Shown here piece by piece: positions 19,610 through 26,426 of a DNA stretch of 31,556 nucleotides; the first letter of the stretch is position 1; every line of letters starts with the position of its first letter. The notes beneath the pieces were generated by a model. It was not told the origin of the DNA and did no database searches. It saw nothing but the letters and a program-made list of their open reading frames with translations. Source of the stretch: CAYYWV01 sp964475385 (GTDB taxonomy: Bacteria > Pseudomonadota > Alphaproteobacteria > JAAXGF01); NCBI GenBank assembly GCA_964475385.1, contig CAYYWV010000016.1, forward strand, positions 1 through 31,556. The letters run 5' to 3'. A program made the position numbers and the translations under genes.

Positions 19610-20527
19610 TTGCCGACGCTTCGACAGCTCGAATACCTGGTGGCCATCGCCGATACGCGGCACTTTCACAAGGCGGCCGCCAAAGTGAACGCGAGTCAGC
19701 CGACGCTGAGCGGACAGATCAAAGCGCTCGAGAAGCGGCTCGGCGTGCAATTGGTGGAACGGAGCCGCGCGTCGGTCGTGATCACCGAAACGGGCGGGAA
19801 GATCGTAACGATCGCGCGGCGCATGCTTCGCGACGCCGCCGAGATCCGTGAACTGGCCACCGGCGGAGGAGACCGGCTCAGCGGCGTCGTGCGGATTGGG
19901 TTGCCTCCGACGATCGGTCCTTATCTTTTGCCGAGCGTTCTGCCCGATCTGCGCAAGCGCTACCCGGATCTGAAGCTTTACGTCCGCGAGGACTTTCCGC
20001 AGGGCCTGCCCGTCTCCCTCGTTGAGGGACGGTACGATCTCATCATAACGCCGCTTCCCTTGGCGTTCGAGACCGTGCACGCGGAGCTGTTGTTTCGGGA
20101 GCCGCTCTACCTGACTGTCTCCAAGGACCATCCCTTCGCCAGCCGCAAGCGCATCCGTCGTAGCGAGCTCGCCGGTGAGGACGTCTTGGCGCTCGGGTCC
20201 GGTTATCAGCTTCATACGGTCGTGATCGCGCTTTGCGAGGCGTGCGGCGCCAGGGCCAGACTCGATTATGAAGGGACGAGCCTCGAGACGTTGCGCGAGA
20301 TGGTCGCGACCGGTCTGGGCGTCTCCTTCTTTCCCGGTCTCTACGTAAAGACCGTTCTGTCGCGCGACAAAGGGTTGCGAACGTTGCAGATGTCGGGGAA
20401 AGCATTGCAACGGTCCGTCGGGATCGCTTGGCGCAAAACCAGCGCGCGAAGCGCCCGGTATGCGGAGCTCGCCGAGATGATAAGGATGCGCGTGCGCAGG
20501 GAATTCCCCGATATCGACGTGCCGTGA
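19610..20527 (+). CDS. OxyR-like LysR-family transcriptional regulator lacking the peroxidatic cysteine
   Basis: A 305-residue LysR-type regulator. The N-terminal winged helix-turn-helix contains TLRQLEYLVAIADTRHFHKAAAKVNASQPTLSGQIKALEKRLG. The C-terminal effector domain is OxyR-like (DHPFASRKRIRRSELAGEDVL, then TSLETLREMVATGLGVSFFP). Aligned by eye with E. coli OxyR, Cys208 is kept (Cys209 here) but the peroxide-reactive Cys199 is Gln200 in SGYQLHT. Peroxide sensing by the standard disulfide is therefore unlikely. The frame opens at 19514; TTG at 19610 is chosen because a GGAAAGAG site precedes it and family members start at this point. It is divergent from usp-nhaA-carbonic anhydrase, its likely targets. 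Confidence 0.88.
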   Translation: MPTLRQLEYLVAIADTRHFHKAAAKVNASQPTLSGQIKALEKRLGVQLVERSRASVVITETGGKIVTIARRMLRDAAEIRELATGGGDRLSGVVRIGLPPTIGPYLLPSVLPDLRKRYPDLKLYVREDFPQGLPVSLVEGRYDLIITPLPLAFETVHAELLFREPLYLTVSKDHPFASRKRIRRSELAGEDVLALGSGYQLHTVVIALCEACGARARLDYEGTSLETLREMVATGLGVSFFPGLYVKTVLSRDKGLRTLQMSGKALQRSVGIAWRKTSARSARYAELAEMIRMRVRREFPDIDVP

Positions 20528-20532
20528 TCGTC

Positions 20533-20577
20533 GCGGGCGAGAAACGAACGGGTATATGCGCGTGACGGCTCGCCCGC
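20533..20577 (+). terminator. Long-loop hairpin after the LysR gene
   Basis: A perfect 9-base inverted repeat, GCGGGCGAG (20533-20541) and CTCGCCCGC (20569-20577), starts 5 bases after the stop codon with a 27-base loop. There is no T-run. It could be a transcript-end hairpin or a binding site. Confidence 0.3.
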
Positions 20578-20683
20578 CCGCCCTTCCGCGTCGCATCAGC
20601 CGACCAAGGCGTTCCCGCAGGGGGTAACGCTTGGAATCGCCTCATCTCCCGAAAGGGAACGTCGGAATCGGAAATACGTTGGA

Positions 20684-21685
20684 ATGTCATACTTTTTGAT
20701 GCTCGTCGCCGGGTTTGCGCTCCTCATCGTCGGAGGCGAGGCCTTGGTCAAGGGCGCGGTTGGAATCGCCGAACGCTTCGGAATGTCGCCTTTGTTGATC
20801 GGGTTGGTCCTGGTCGGATTCGCCACCTCGACGCCCGAGCTTGTCACGAGCGTGGAGGCCGCCATGACCGGTTCCCCCGGCATCGCCGTGGGCAACATCG
20901 TGGGCTCCAACATCTCGAATATTCTTTTGGTTCTCGGCGTCTCAGCGATTGTCTCGCCTGTCGCCGTCAGTCCGAGAGCCTTCGTTCGCGACGGCGTGTT
21001 GGTCTTCCTCGCCGCTGTTTTGTTCACTGCGATCGGGCTCTATCTGCCGCTCAACAGAGCGGTCGGTTCGGCGCTGGTGGCCGGCCTGATCGTTTATCTC
21101 TATTGCGCGTATCGACAGGAGACGGCCGGGGCGAGGTTCCGGCGCGCAGCGGCGTTCGAAAAAGCTAGGGGCCACGAGGTCTTGCGCGATGCCTCCGCCC
21201 CTCTGCGCGACGCAACGCGGGCGTCGCCAAGGAAGCGAGGCCTATGGTTTCTGACGGTGTTGGTTCTGGGCGGGCTGGCGATCCTGATCGGGGGCGGCGA
21301 CCTGTTGGTCGGCGGGGCGATCGGCATGGCCCGTCTCGTGGGAATAAGCGAAACGGCGATCGGGCTTACGATCGTTGCGATCGGAACCTCCCTGCCGGAG
21401 CTGGCGACCTCTGTGATCGCCGCGCGGCGCAAGCAGAGCGACGTCGCTCTCGGCAATGTGCTGGGATCGAGCCTTTACAATATTCTGGGCGTGGGGGGCA
21501 TGACGGGGCTTCTTTCCCCGACCATCGTTCCACCGCATATCGCGCGGTTCGACAACTTCGTCATGGTGGCGGCCGCCGTGGCGTTGTTGGTCTTTGCGTT
21601 CACCGGCTCCCGCATCGGGCGCGGCGAGGGCGCGGCGCTGCTGGTGAGCTATTGCGCCTATCTCTTCGCCATATTTTTGACGTGA
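20684..21685 (+). CDS. YrbG-type calcium/sodium antiporter
   Basis: Inner-membrane exchanger of the Ca2+/cation antiporter superfamily, 333 residues with about ten helices. Both alpha repeats are plain: GFATSTPELVTSVEAAMTG with GNIVGSNISNILLVLG, and AIGTSLPELATSVIAA with GNVLGSSLYNILGVGG. The paired acidic residues in the PEL motifs bind Ca2+. A hydrophilic loop (about residues 148-185) joins the two halves. The ATG at 20684 directly follows the purine stretch GTTGGA. A TCCC-GAAA-GGGA mini-hairpin lies at 20647-20658 in its leader. It probably exports Ca2+ or exchanges it for Na+, which fits the ion-homeostasis neighbourhood. Confidence 0.9.
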   Translation: MSYFLMLVAGFALLIVGGEALVKGAVGIAERFGMSPLLIGLVLVGFATSTPELVTSVEAAMTGSPGIAVGNIVGSNISNILLVLGVSAIVSPVAVSPRAFVRDGVLVFLAAVLFTAIGLYLPLNRAVGSALVAGLIVYLYCAYRQETAGARFRRAAAFEKARGHEVLRDASAPLRDATRASPRKRGLWFLTVLVLGGLAILIGGGDLLVGGAIGMARLVGISETAIGLTIVAIGTSLPELATSVIAARRKQSDVALGNVLGSSLYNILGVGGMTGLLSPTIVPPHIARFDNFVMVAAAVALLVFAFTGSRIGRGEGAALLVSYCAYLFAIFLT

Positions 21686-21691
21686 AGAAAA

Positions 21692-21770
21692 TTTGTAACG
21701 TCCCGTAACGCCAGGCGGGATTGAAACCTATTGTTACAAAACGCCCGTTTTTCACCATCGAAACGTTACG
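21692..21770 (+). promoter_or_regulatory. GTAACG repeat cluster upstream of the Met-rich gene
   Basis: GTAACG occurs at 21695-21700 and 21705-21710, exactly 10 bases apart. The reverse complement CGTTAC is at 21764-21769. TTTGTAAC (21692-21699) and GTTACAAA (21733-21740) form a perfect 8-base inverted repeat. Direct repeats at one helical turn are typical of OmpR-family response-regulator sites. No matching regulator gene lies in the window. Confidence 0.45.
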
Positions 21771-21786
21771 TCGGGATGATCAGATA

Positions 21787-21808
21787 TTGGTCATCAGAAC
21801 ATGATCAA
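21787..21808 (+). promoter_or_regulatory. Inverted repeat/hairpin just before the Met-rich gene
   Basis: TTGGTCAT-CAGAAC-ATGATCAA has 8-base arms with one mismatch, which becomes a G-U wobble in RNA, and a 6-base loop. It ends about 15 bases before the start codon, right beside the ribosome-binding site. It could be an operator or a translational control hairpin. ATGATCA also occurs at 21776-21782. Confidence 0.35.
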
Positions 21809-21823
21809 CAGATGGTGAGAACG

Positions 21824-22243
21824 ATGACCCGTTTTCGCAGGAACAGCTTTGCGACCCTCACCGCCCTCGCCTTTGCGACGGCGATCGCCCTGCCGGCCGT
21901 GGCTGCGAGCAATGACGCCGCGGCGCCGACCGCGCCGGCAACCCAGGAAACGCCGGCCGGCCCCGGCATGATGCAGCAGAACATGCAGCCCATGCAGCCC
22001 ATGCAGGGCATGAAGAACATGCATGCCATGATGCACAACATGATGCACAACATGATGCGGCACATGGGCCAGATGTCGGGCGCCATGGGGAAAACCCAGG
22101 ACGGCAAGGCCGGCCCCGGCATGATGCAGGGCATGAACATGCATGGCGGCGCCATGATGTCGGGTGATCAGGCGTCTGCGGGTTGTCCGGGCATGGCGGC
22201 GATGCATGGTAAGAAGGGCCCCGGCGGCAAGAGCGGTTCGTAA
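21824..22243 (+). CDS. Met/His-rich secreted protein, probable periplasmic copper-binding protein
   Basis: A 139-residue protein with a classical signal peptide (MTRFRRNSFATLTALAFATAIALPAVAA, cleavage near residue 28). The mature part is about one quarter methionine, with several histidines and one Cys (ASAGCPGM). Clusters such as MMHNMMHNMMRHM and NMQPMQPMQGM are of the kind that bind Cu(I) or Ag(I) in periplasmic copper-resistance proteins. No defined domain was recognised. ATG at 21824 is chosen because GGTGAG lies 5 bases upstream and the signal peptide starts there; ATG at 21812 is possible. It lies upstream of the YHS operon and about 5.8 kb from copA. Copper binding is inferred from composition. 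Confidence 0.78.
   Translation: MTRFRRNSFATLTALAFATAIALPAVAASNDAAAPTAPATQETPAGPGMMQQNMQPMQPMQGMKNMHAMMHNMMHNMMRHMGQMSGAMGKTQDGKAGPGMMQGMNMHGGAMMSGDQASAGCPGMAAMHGKKGPGGKSGS
21955..22129 (+). repeat. Internal repeats of the Met-rich gene
   Basis: Three repeat systems lie in this coding segment. A 9-base unit (CATGCAGCC-like) occurs three times at 21982-22008. A 12-base unit, CATGATGCACAA, occurs twice at 22027-22050 with a partial third copy to 22059. A 22-base exact direct repeat lies at 21955-21976 and 22108-22129. All keep the frame and encode the Met/His clusters, so the metal-binding region probably grew by slippage or duplication. Confidence 0.8.
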
Positions 22244-22280
22244 CGACCGGGCGTCCCGCCGAAAATCTGCGATTCGGCAT

Positions 22281-22319
22281 CGCTGAAGGCCGGCCGGTCA
22301 CGCGCGGCCGGCCACAGCG
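22281..22319 (+). terminator. Strong GC-rich hairpin after the Met-rich gene
   Basis: GGCCGGCC at 22288-22295 and 22306-22313 can pair around a 10-base loop. The flanks CGCTG (22281-22285) and CAGCG (22315-22319) extend the stem across a small internal mismatch. There is no T-run. It probably separates or stabilises the Met-rich transcript from the downstream operon. Confidence 0.4.
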
Positions 22320-22401
22320 CTTCACGGGCTGCGGCGACCGTCGGCGACGATCGTTCCGGGGTCGGAACGCGGTCCGGATCGACGCGCTCACGAAGGATGA
22401 G

Positions 22402-22848
22402 ATGATGTCTATCACGACCAGGAGGCCAAGCGCCCGCGCGCTCGACGCTGGCGCCTCCATTGGTGCGCGCCACGCCAGAGCGGCGGCGGTTCTTCGGTTT
22501 CGCGGACTGAATGCGGAAGCGCTGAGGGCGACGCGCCGCGCCCACATCGAGGCCCTCGTCGCCACGATTCGAACGGTTCTCGACGATCTGCGCGCAGCTC
22601 GCGACGAGCGGTCCGCGCCGTCCGACGAGGGGCTTGAAGACGCCTTTCGGATCGCGAACGGCCGTCAAGACCGAGACGGGCCGGACGGGGCCGCACGCGA
22701 ACAGCGTCGTCTGGTCGAAGCGGTTCTCGAAGCGGCGCTCGCGCGGGTTCGCCAAGGCATGGAAATAACCGGCGCCAAGCGCGATGCGCCGCAAACAAAG
22801 GACGCCGGGTCAGGGGAGAAGGAGACGGGACATGGAACTGCTTCTTAA
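22402..22848 (+). CDS. Hypothetical protein, first gene of the YHS/DUF3141 operon
   Basis: A 148-residue protein with no domain I recognise. It is rich in Arg, Ala and Glu and predicted helical (AEALRATRRAHIEALVATIRTVLDDLRAARDE, then REQRRLVEAVLEAALARVRQG). It has no signal peptide or membrane helix. Support for it being real: ATG ATG at 22402-22407 is preceded by AAGGATGAG, the last 17 bases overlap the next gene as expected for coupling, and codon third positions are mostly G or C. Against it, high GC gives many chance frames and its last third is polar and low in complexity. The function is unknown. Confidence 0.5.
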   Translation: MMSITTRRPSARALDAGASIGARHARAAAVLRFRGLNAEALRATRRAHIEALVATIRTVLDDLRAARDERSAPSDEGLEDAFRIANGRQDRDGPDGAAREQRRLVEAVLEAALARVRQGMEITGAKRDAPQTKDAGSGEKETGHGTAS

Positions 22849-23233
22849 TATCGGCCTGTTGATCGGGGTCATCTTTCTGATGACGAAGTTCGGCTGCGGC
22901 AAGCACATGATGGGCGGCCATGGGTCTCGTGCCCGGCATGACAAACCTCCTGCCGCTCCGCCCGCGTCCTCGAACGATGCCTCGCGGGTCGTGTCGGAGG
23001 ACGCGCCGAGCGCGCCGGGGCCGTTGGTCTGGATTCCGCCCGAGAAAGACGTCGATCCGGTCTGCGGCAAGACCGTCGCGACCAAGACGGCCAAGCCGAG
23101 CGTTTATGCGGGCAATGTCTTCTATTTCTGTTCTCGCGACTGCCGTGAACTCTTCGAGGTCGCGCCGGAAACCTATGTCGACGACGCCTCGAAACCGAAG
23201 CAACTACAACATTTGGAGAAATCCCATGTCTGA
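22832..23233 (+). CDS. YHS-domain membrane protein
   Basis: A 133-residue protein with one N-terminal membrane helix (about residues 3-18) and a Cys/His/Met patch right after it (FGCGKHMMGGHG). A Pro/Ala/Ser linker leads to a YHS domain with DPVCGK (75-80) and YFCSRDC (98-104). YHS domains are small metal-binding modules often found with copper-transporting ATPases. The active Cys residues 78, 100 and 104 are present. ATG at 22832 is chosen over the longer frame from 22784 because AAGGAG lies 7 bases upstream and the membrane helix starts at once. A role in periplasmic or membrane-surface copper handling is inferred. Confidence 0.82.
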   Translation: MELLLNIGLLIGVIFLMTKFGCGKHMMGGHGSRARHDKPPAAPPASSNDASRVVSEDAPSAPGPLVWIPPEKDVDPVCGKTVATKTAKPSVYAGNVFYFCSRDCRELFEVAPETYVDDASKPKQLQHLEKSHV

Positions 23234-23549
23234 TCAAACCGCTCCGCGTGGGCTCGGGCATTACGAGGAGTTTTCGGCCCCTGCGCGCACGGCGCCGCGC
23301 ATTCCCATCGCTGCGTTCGGGATGAGCCTCGGGCTTTTTCTGGCGATCGCCTTCCTGCTTTGCGTTCTGTTCGACCTTCAGTTCCCGGACCACGCCATGT
23401 ACCAGAGCTGGCAGAATCTCTTGCCGGGCTTTACCTGGTTGAGTTGGCCGAGCTTCTTCCTCGGGCTCGCCGAGAGCTTCGGGTACGGATGGTTCGTGGC
23501 GATCATCTTCGGCCCGCTGTTCAATTTCTTCGCTGCGCGGTGGAGCTGA
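23226..23549 (+). CDS. Small membrane protein, DUF5676-like
   Basis: A 107-residue protein with a polar N-terminus (about 25 residues) and two or three membrane helices (IAAFGMSLGLFLAIAFLLCVLF and SFFLGLAESFGYGWFVAIIFGPLFNFFAARW). The layout, with a central LLPGFTWLSWPSFFLG loop, resembles small membrane proteins of the DUF5676 type that accompany YHS and copper genes. Family membership is by resemblance only. It overlaps the YHS gene by 8 bases and is followed 3 bases later by the DUF3141 gene. Confidence 0.7.
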   Translation: MSDQTAPRGLGHYEEFSAPARTAPRIPIAAFGMSLGLFLAIAFLLCVLFDLQFPDHAMYQSWQNLLPGFTWLSWPSFFLGLAESFGYGWFVAIIFGPLFNFFAARWS

Positions 23550-23552
23550 TCG

Positions 23553-25415
23553 ATGTCGAGCGATCCGGCGAGCGAGACTCCTTCGGCCGCGGAAAGACGG
23601 CCGCCGAAACGGCGTCAAACCGTTCAACGCCCCGGCCCCGCGCGCCGGCGGCCGGCGGTTTCGCGGTCCCCGCGCGAGAAACCCTTTAGGGCCGAGGCGG
23701 GCTCGTCCCTCGCCGCGCTTCCGGCCGACCTTTTCGCGTATCACCGGGACTTTTGGGAACGTTCGGTCCTGTTCTGGGACGCGATCCGTCAACGCGCGGA
23801 CAACATGCTCGATCACGAGCGCGAAGGTCTGCCGCCTCTACTCGACTTCCAATTCCGGACCCTCGCGGACGCGCGAACATTCGATCGACCCGCTAATTAT
23901 GCGCTCCTGGAGATCACCGCCGTTGATGACGCTTGCGCGGAAGCGTGCGTGGACCCCGACAAACCGCCGGTGATCATCGTCGATCCGCGCGCCGGCCACG
24001 GGCCGGGAATCGGCGGGTTCAAGCGCGATTCCGAGGTTGGCGTGGCGCTGCGCGAAGGACACCCGGTATACTTCGTCATCTTCTTCCCCGAGCCTTGCCC
24101 CGGCCAGACGTTGGCCGACGTTCTCCACGCGCTGCGCCGTTTTGTCGAGACGGTCACGAGACGCCATCCCGGCAAACCTCCGGTCCTTTACGGCAACTGC
24201 CAAGCCGGTTGGGCGATCGCCCTGCTTTCGGCCGGGTGCCAGGGGCTGGTGGGCCCCGCGGTTCTCAACGGCTCCCCGTTGTCTTATTGGGCCGGCGAAT
24301 CGGGCATCAACCCCATGCGTCTTACGGGCGGCTTGCTTGGCGGGGTCTGGCTCGCCCATTTCATGGCCGATCTCGGTGACGGCGCGTTCGATGGCGCCTG
24401 GTTGGCTCAGAACTTCGAAAGCCTGAAGCCCGGAACCGCTTTGTGGGACAAATACGCGAACCTGTTCTCAAAGATCGACACCGAGCGCGAGCGGTTTCTC
24501 GATTTTGAACGCTGGTGGAACGGATTTTACTTTCTGAGTCGCGAGGAAATCCTCGCCATCGTCGACAACTTGTTCATTGGCAACAGGTTGGAGGAAGGAA
24601 AAATCCGGATCTGCCCGGGATGCTTCGTCAATCTGCGCCAGATCAGAAACCCGCTTGTGATCTTCGCTTCATACGGCGACAACATCACGCCGCCGCAGCA
24701 GGCGCTTGGCTGGATTCCGGTGGTCTATGAAAGCACCGAAGGCCTCAAACGCGCCGGGCAGCGGATCGTCTACCTGATCAACCGCCATGTCGGACACCTC
24801 GGCTTGTTCGTTTCGGCCAAGGTCGCGCGCCTGGAGCATCGCGCCATTCTGGAAAGCCTGGCCGACATCGAAGCGCTCGAACCCGGGCTTTACGAGATGA
24901 AGATCGACAACCCCACCGGAGACCCCGACTGCCGCAAGCCGCAGTATGCGGTTCATTTCGAAGAGAGACGCATCGAAGAACTCCGCGCCGATTACCCGCG
25001 TCAAGCGTTCGAGCGCGTCCGCCAAGTCTCGGATATCAACGAATCGTTGTACGAAACCTTTGTAAGCCCCTGGGTCCGAGCCATGGCGAACCCCTGGTCG
25101 GCGATGTTTCTCAAATGGTCTCACCCGATGAGGACGAGCCGATATCTTTTCTCCGACACCTTCAACCCCTGGATGCTCGGGGTCCGCGCGCTCGCCAACC
25201 TGGTCGAGCAAGACCGGCATCCCGTAGAGGAAGACAACCCCTTCATCGCCCTTGAACGCGACGGCATAGGATACGTATCGGACATGTTCGAAAACGCGCG
25301 CCTGATGCGCGACGCGGTCTACGAGCAATGGTTCGCCCTTCTCTATGGAGGCGAGGCGGCTTCAACCTCGGGCGGCGAGACGCGCGATTCCACAGCGCGC
25401 CCGTCGGAGACATAA
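23553..25415 (+). CDS. DUF3141 protein, PHA-synthase-like alpha/beta hydrolase
   Basis: A 620-residue protein of the DUF3141 family, related to polyhydroxyalkanoate synthases. After a basic low-complexity N-terminus (about 1-50) comes a helical segment and then the alpha/beta-hydrolase core. A PhaC-like nucleophile motif LYGNCQAG places Cys216 at the elbow. Asp376 in ASYGDNITPP and His415 in NRHVGHLGLF fit the rest of a Cys-Asp-His triad. The C-terminal about 150 residues (from EERRIEELRADYPRQAFERV) are specific to the family. The chemistry is unknown; acyl transfer from acyl-CoA to a hydroxy-acid or lipid is an inference from PhaC. It is translationally close to the genes on both sides (3-base gaps). 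Confidence 0.85.
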   Translation: MSSDPASETPSAAERRPPKRRQTVQRPGPARRRPAVSRSPREKPFRAEAGSSLAALPADLFAYHRDFWERSVLFWDAIRQRADNMLDHEREGLPPLLDFQFRTLADARTFDRPANYALLEITAVDDACAEACVDPDKPPVIIVDPRAGHGPGIGGFKRDSEVGVALREGHPVYFVIFFPEPCPGQTLADVLHALRRFVETVTRRHPGKPPVLYGNCQAGWAIALLSAGCQGLVGPAVLNGSPLSYWAGESGINPMRLTGGLLGGVWLAHFMADLGDGAFDGAWLAQNFESLKPGTALWDKYANLFSKIDTERERFLDFERWWNGFYFLSREEILAIVDNLFIGNRLEEGKIRICPGCFVNLRQIRNPLVIFASYGDNITPPQQALGWIPVVYESTEGLKRAGQRIVYLINRHVGHLGLFVSAKVARLEHRAILESLADIEALEPGLYEMKIDNPTGDPDCRKPQYAVHFEERRIEELRADYPRQAFERVRQVSDINESLYETFVSPWVRAMANPWSAMFLKWSHPMRTSRYLFSDTFNPWMLGVRALANLVEQDRHPVEEDNPFIALERDGIGYVSDMFENARLMRDAVYEQWFALLYGGEAASTSGGETRDSTARPSET

Positions 25416-25418
25416 TCG

Positions 25419-26423
25419 ATGAACCGCCGCAGCCAGGGCCTCCAAGGCCTGATCGATCGCGCCTGTGGACTGGGACCGATCCGCGTCGCCGTTGCAGATG
25501 CGGCGCAAGCGTTGGTCGTAGACACCCTGCGACAAGCGCATGAGTTGGGGCTTGTCGAACCCCGTCTCATCGGGCCGCCGAAGGCCATCGCCGCAATTTG
25601 CGAAGACCTCGGTTGGGCGGACGGAAAGAGCTGGATCGTGCCCGCAGCCACGGACCGAGAGGCGACGGCGAAGGCGATCGGTCTCGTGCGGAGCGACGAG
25701 GCCGACGCGGTCATGAAGGGCAATGTTCACACCGACCTGTTCATGCGCCTGCTGCTCGACGGCGAGCGCGGCCTGCGCACCCCGGGGCGGTGGGTCAGTC
25801 ACGTGTTCGTCGCCGAAACCCCATCTCGGCCCAAGCTTCTGGGAATCACAGACGCCGCCATCAACATCGCTCCCGATTTGATGGCCAAGGCTCAAATTCT
25901 CCAGAATGCGGTCATATTGTTCCGGCTGCTTGGCATCGAGCGACCGAAGGTCGCCGTTCTCTCGGCCGTCGAGACGGTCAACCCCGACATTGCTTCGACG
26001 ATCGACGCGGCTTCGCTCACGTTGATGGCGCGGCGCGGCCAGATCGTCGATGCCGTCGTCGATGGCCCGCTTGCCTTCGACAACGCGATCTCGGACCGGG
26101 CGGCCCGTGAGAAGGGGATCGTCTCCGAGGTCGCCGGCGACGCCGACATCGTTCTCGTCCCCGACCTCGTGTCGGGCAACATCCTCGCCAAGAACCTCGA
26201 ATACTTCGCCGGCGCGGTGGTCGCCGGCATGGTCATGGGTCTTACGGCGCCCGCCGTTCTGAGCTCGCGCGCCGATCCGCCGCCGGCGCGCTTGGCCGCT
26301 CTCGCCATCGCCGTCCTCATGACGCAGATGAAGGCGAGGGCAGCGGCGCTCCCGGCGCCTTCCGACCCCGATCTTCATTGCGCGCCGCAACCGGCGTCTC
26401 TTTGCTGCCCCGTACCGGCCTAA
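25419..26423 (+). CDS. Phosphate acetyl/butyryltransferase family protein
   Basis: A 334-residue enzyme of the PTA_PTB family, which exchanges CoA and phosphate on short acyl groups. The C-terminal signature SSRADPPPARLAALAIAVL and the central VMKGNVHTDLFMR and ADIVLVPDLVSGNILAKNLEYFA match the short PTB/Pta type. There is no extra N-terminal regulatory or MaoC domain, so it corresponds to the catalytic unit alone. The last 25 residues (PSDPDLHCAPQPASLCCPVPA) are an unusual Cys/Pro tail. The ATG at 25419 has GGAG 9 bases upstream. No acetate or butyrate kinase is nearby, so where its acyl-phosphate goes is open. Confidence 0.87.
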   Translation: MNRRSQGLQGLIDRACGLGPIRVAVADAAQALVVDTLRQAHELGLVEPRLIGPPKAIAAICEDLGWADGKSWIVPAATDREATAKAIGLVRSDEADAVMKGNVHTDLFMRLLLDGERGLRTPGRWVSHVFVAETPSRPKLLGITDAAINIAPDLMAKAQILQNAVILFRLLGIERPKVAVLSAVETVNPDIASTIDAASLTLMARRGQIVDAVVDGPLAFDNAISDRAAREKGIVSEVAGDADIVLVPDLVSGNILAKNLEYFAGAVVAGMVMGLTAPAVLSSRADPPPARLAALAIAVLMTQMKARAAALPAPSDPDLHCAPQPASLCCPVPA

Positions 26424-26426
26424 GCC

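Noticed and set aside
21794..22207. Minus-strand frame rich in His and Met/Cys opposite the Met-rich gene
   Set aside because: It mirrors the CATG-rich repeats (CATG is its own reverse complement). It has no signal peptide or good start, while the plus-strand protein has both.
22412..23203. Minus-strand frames opposite the hypothetical and YHS genes
   Set aside because: The YHS motifs and coupled overlaps support the plus strand; these frames are Arg-rich and without domains.
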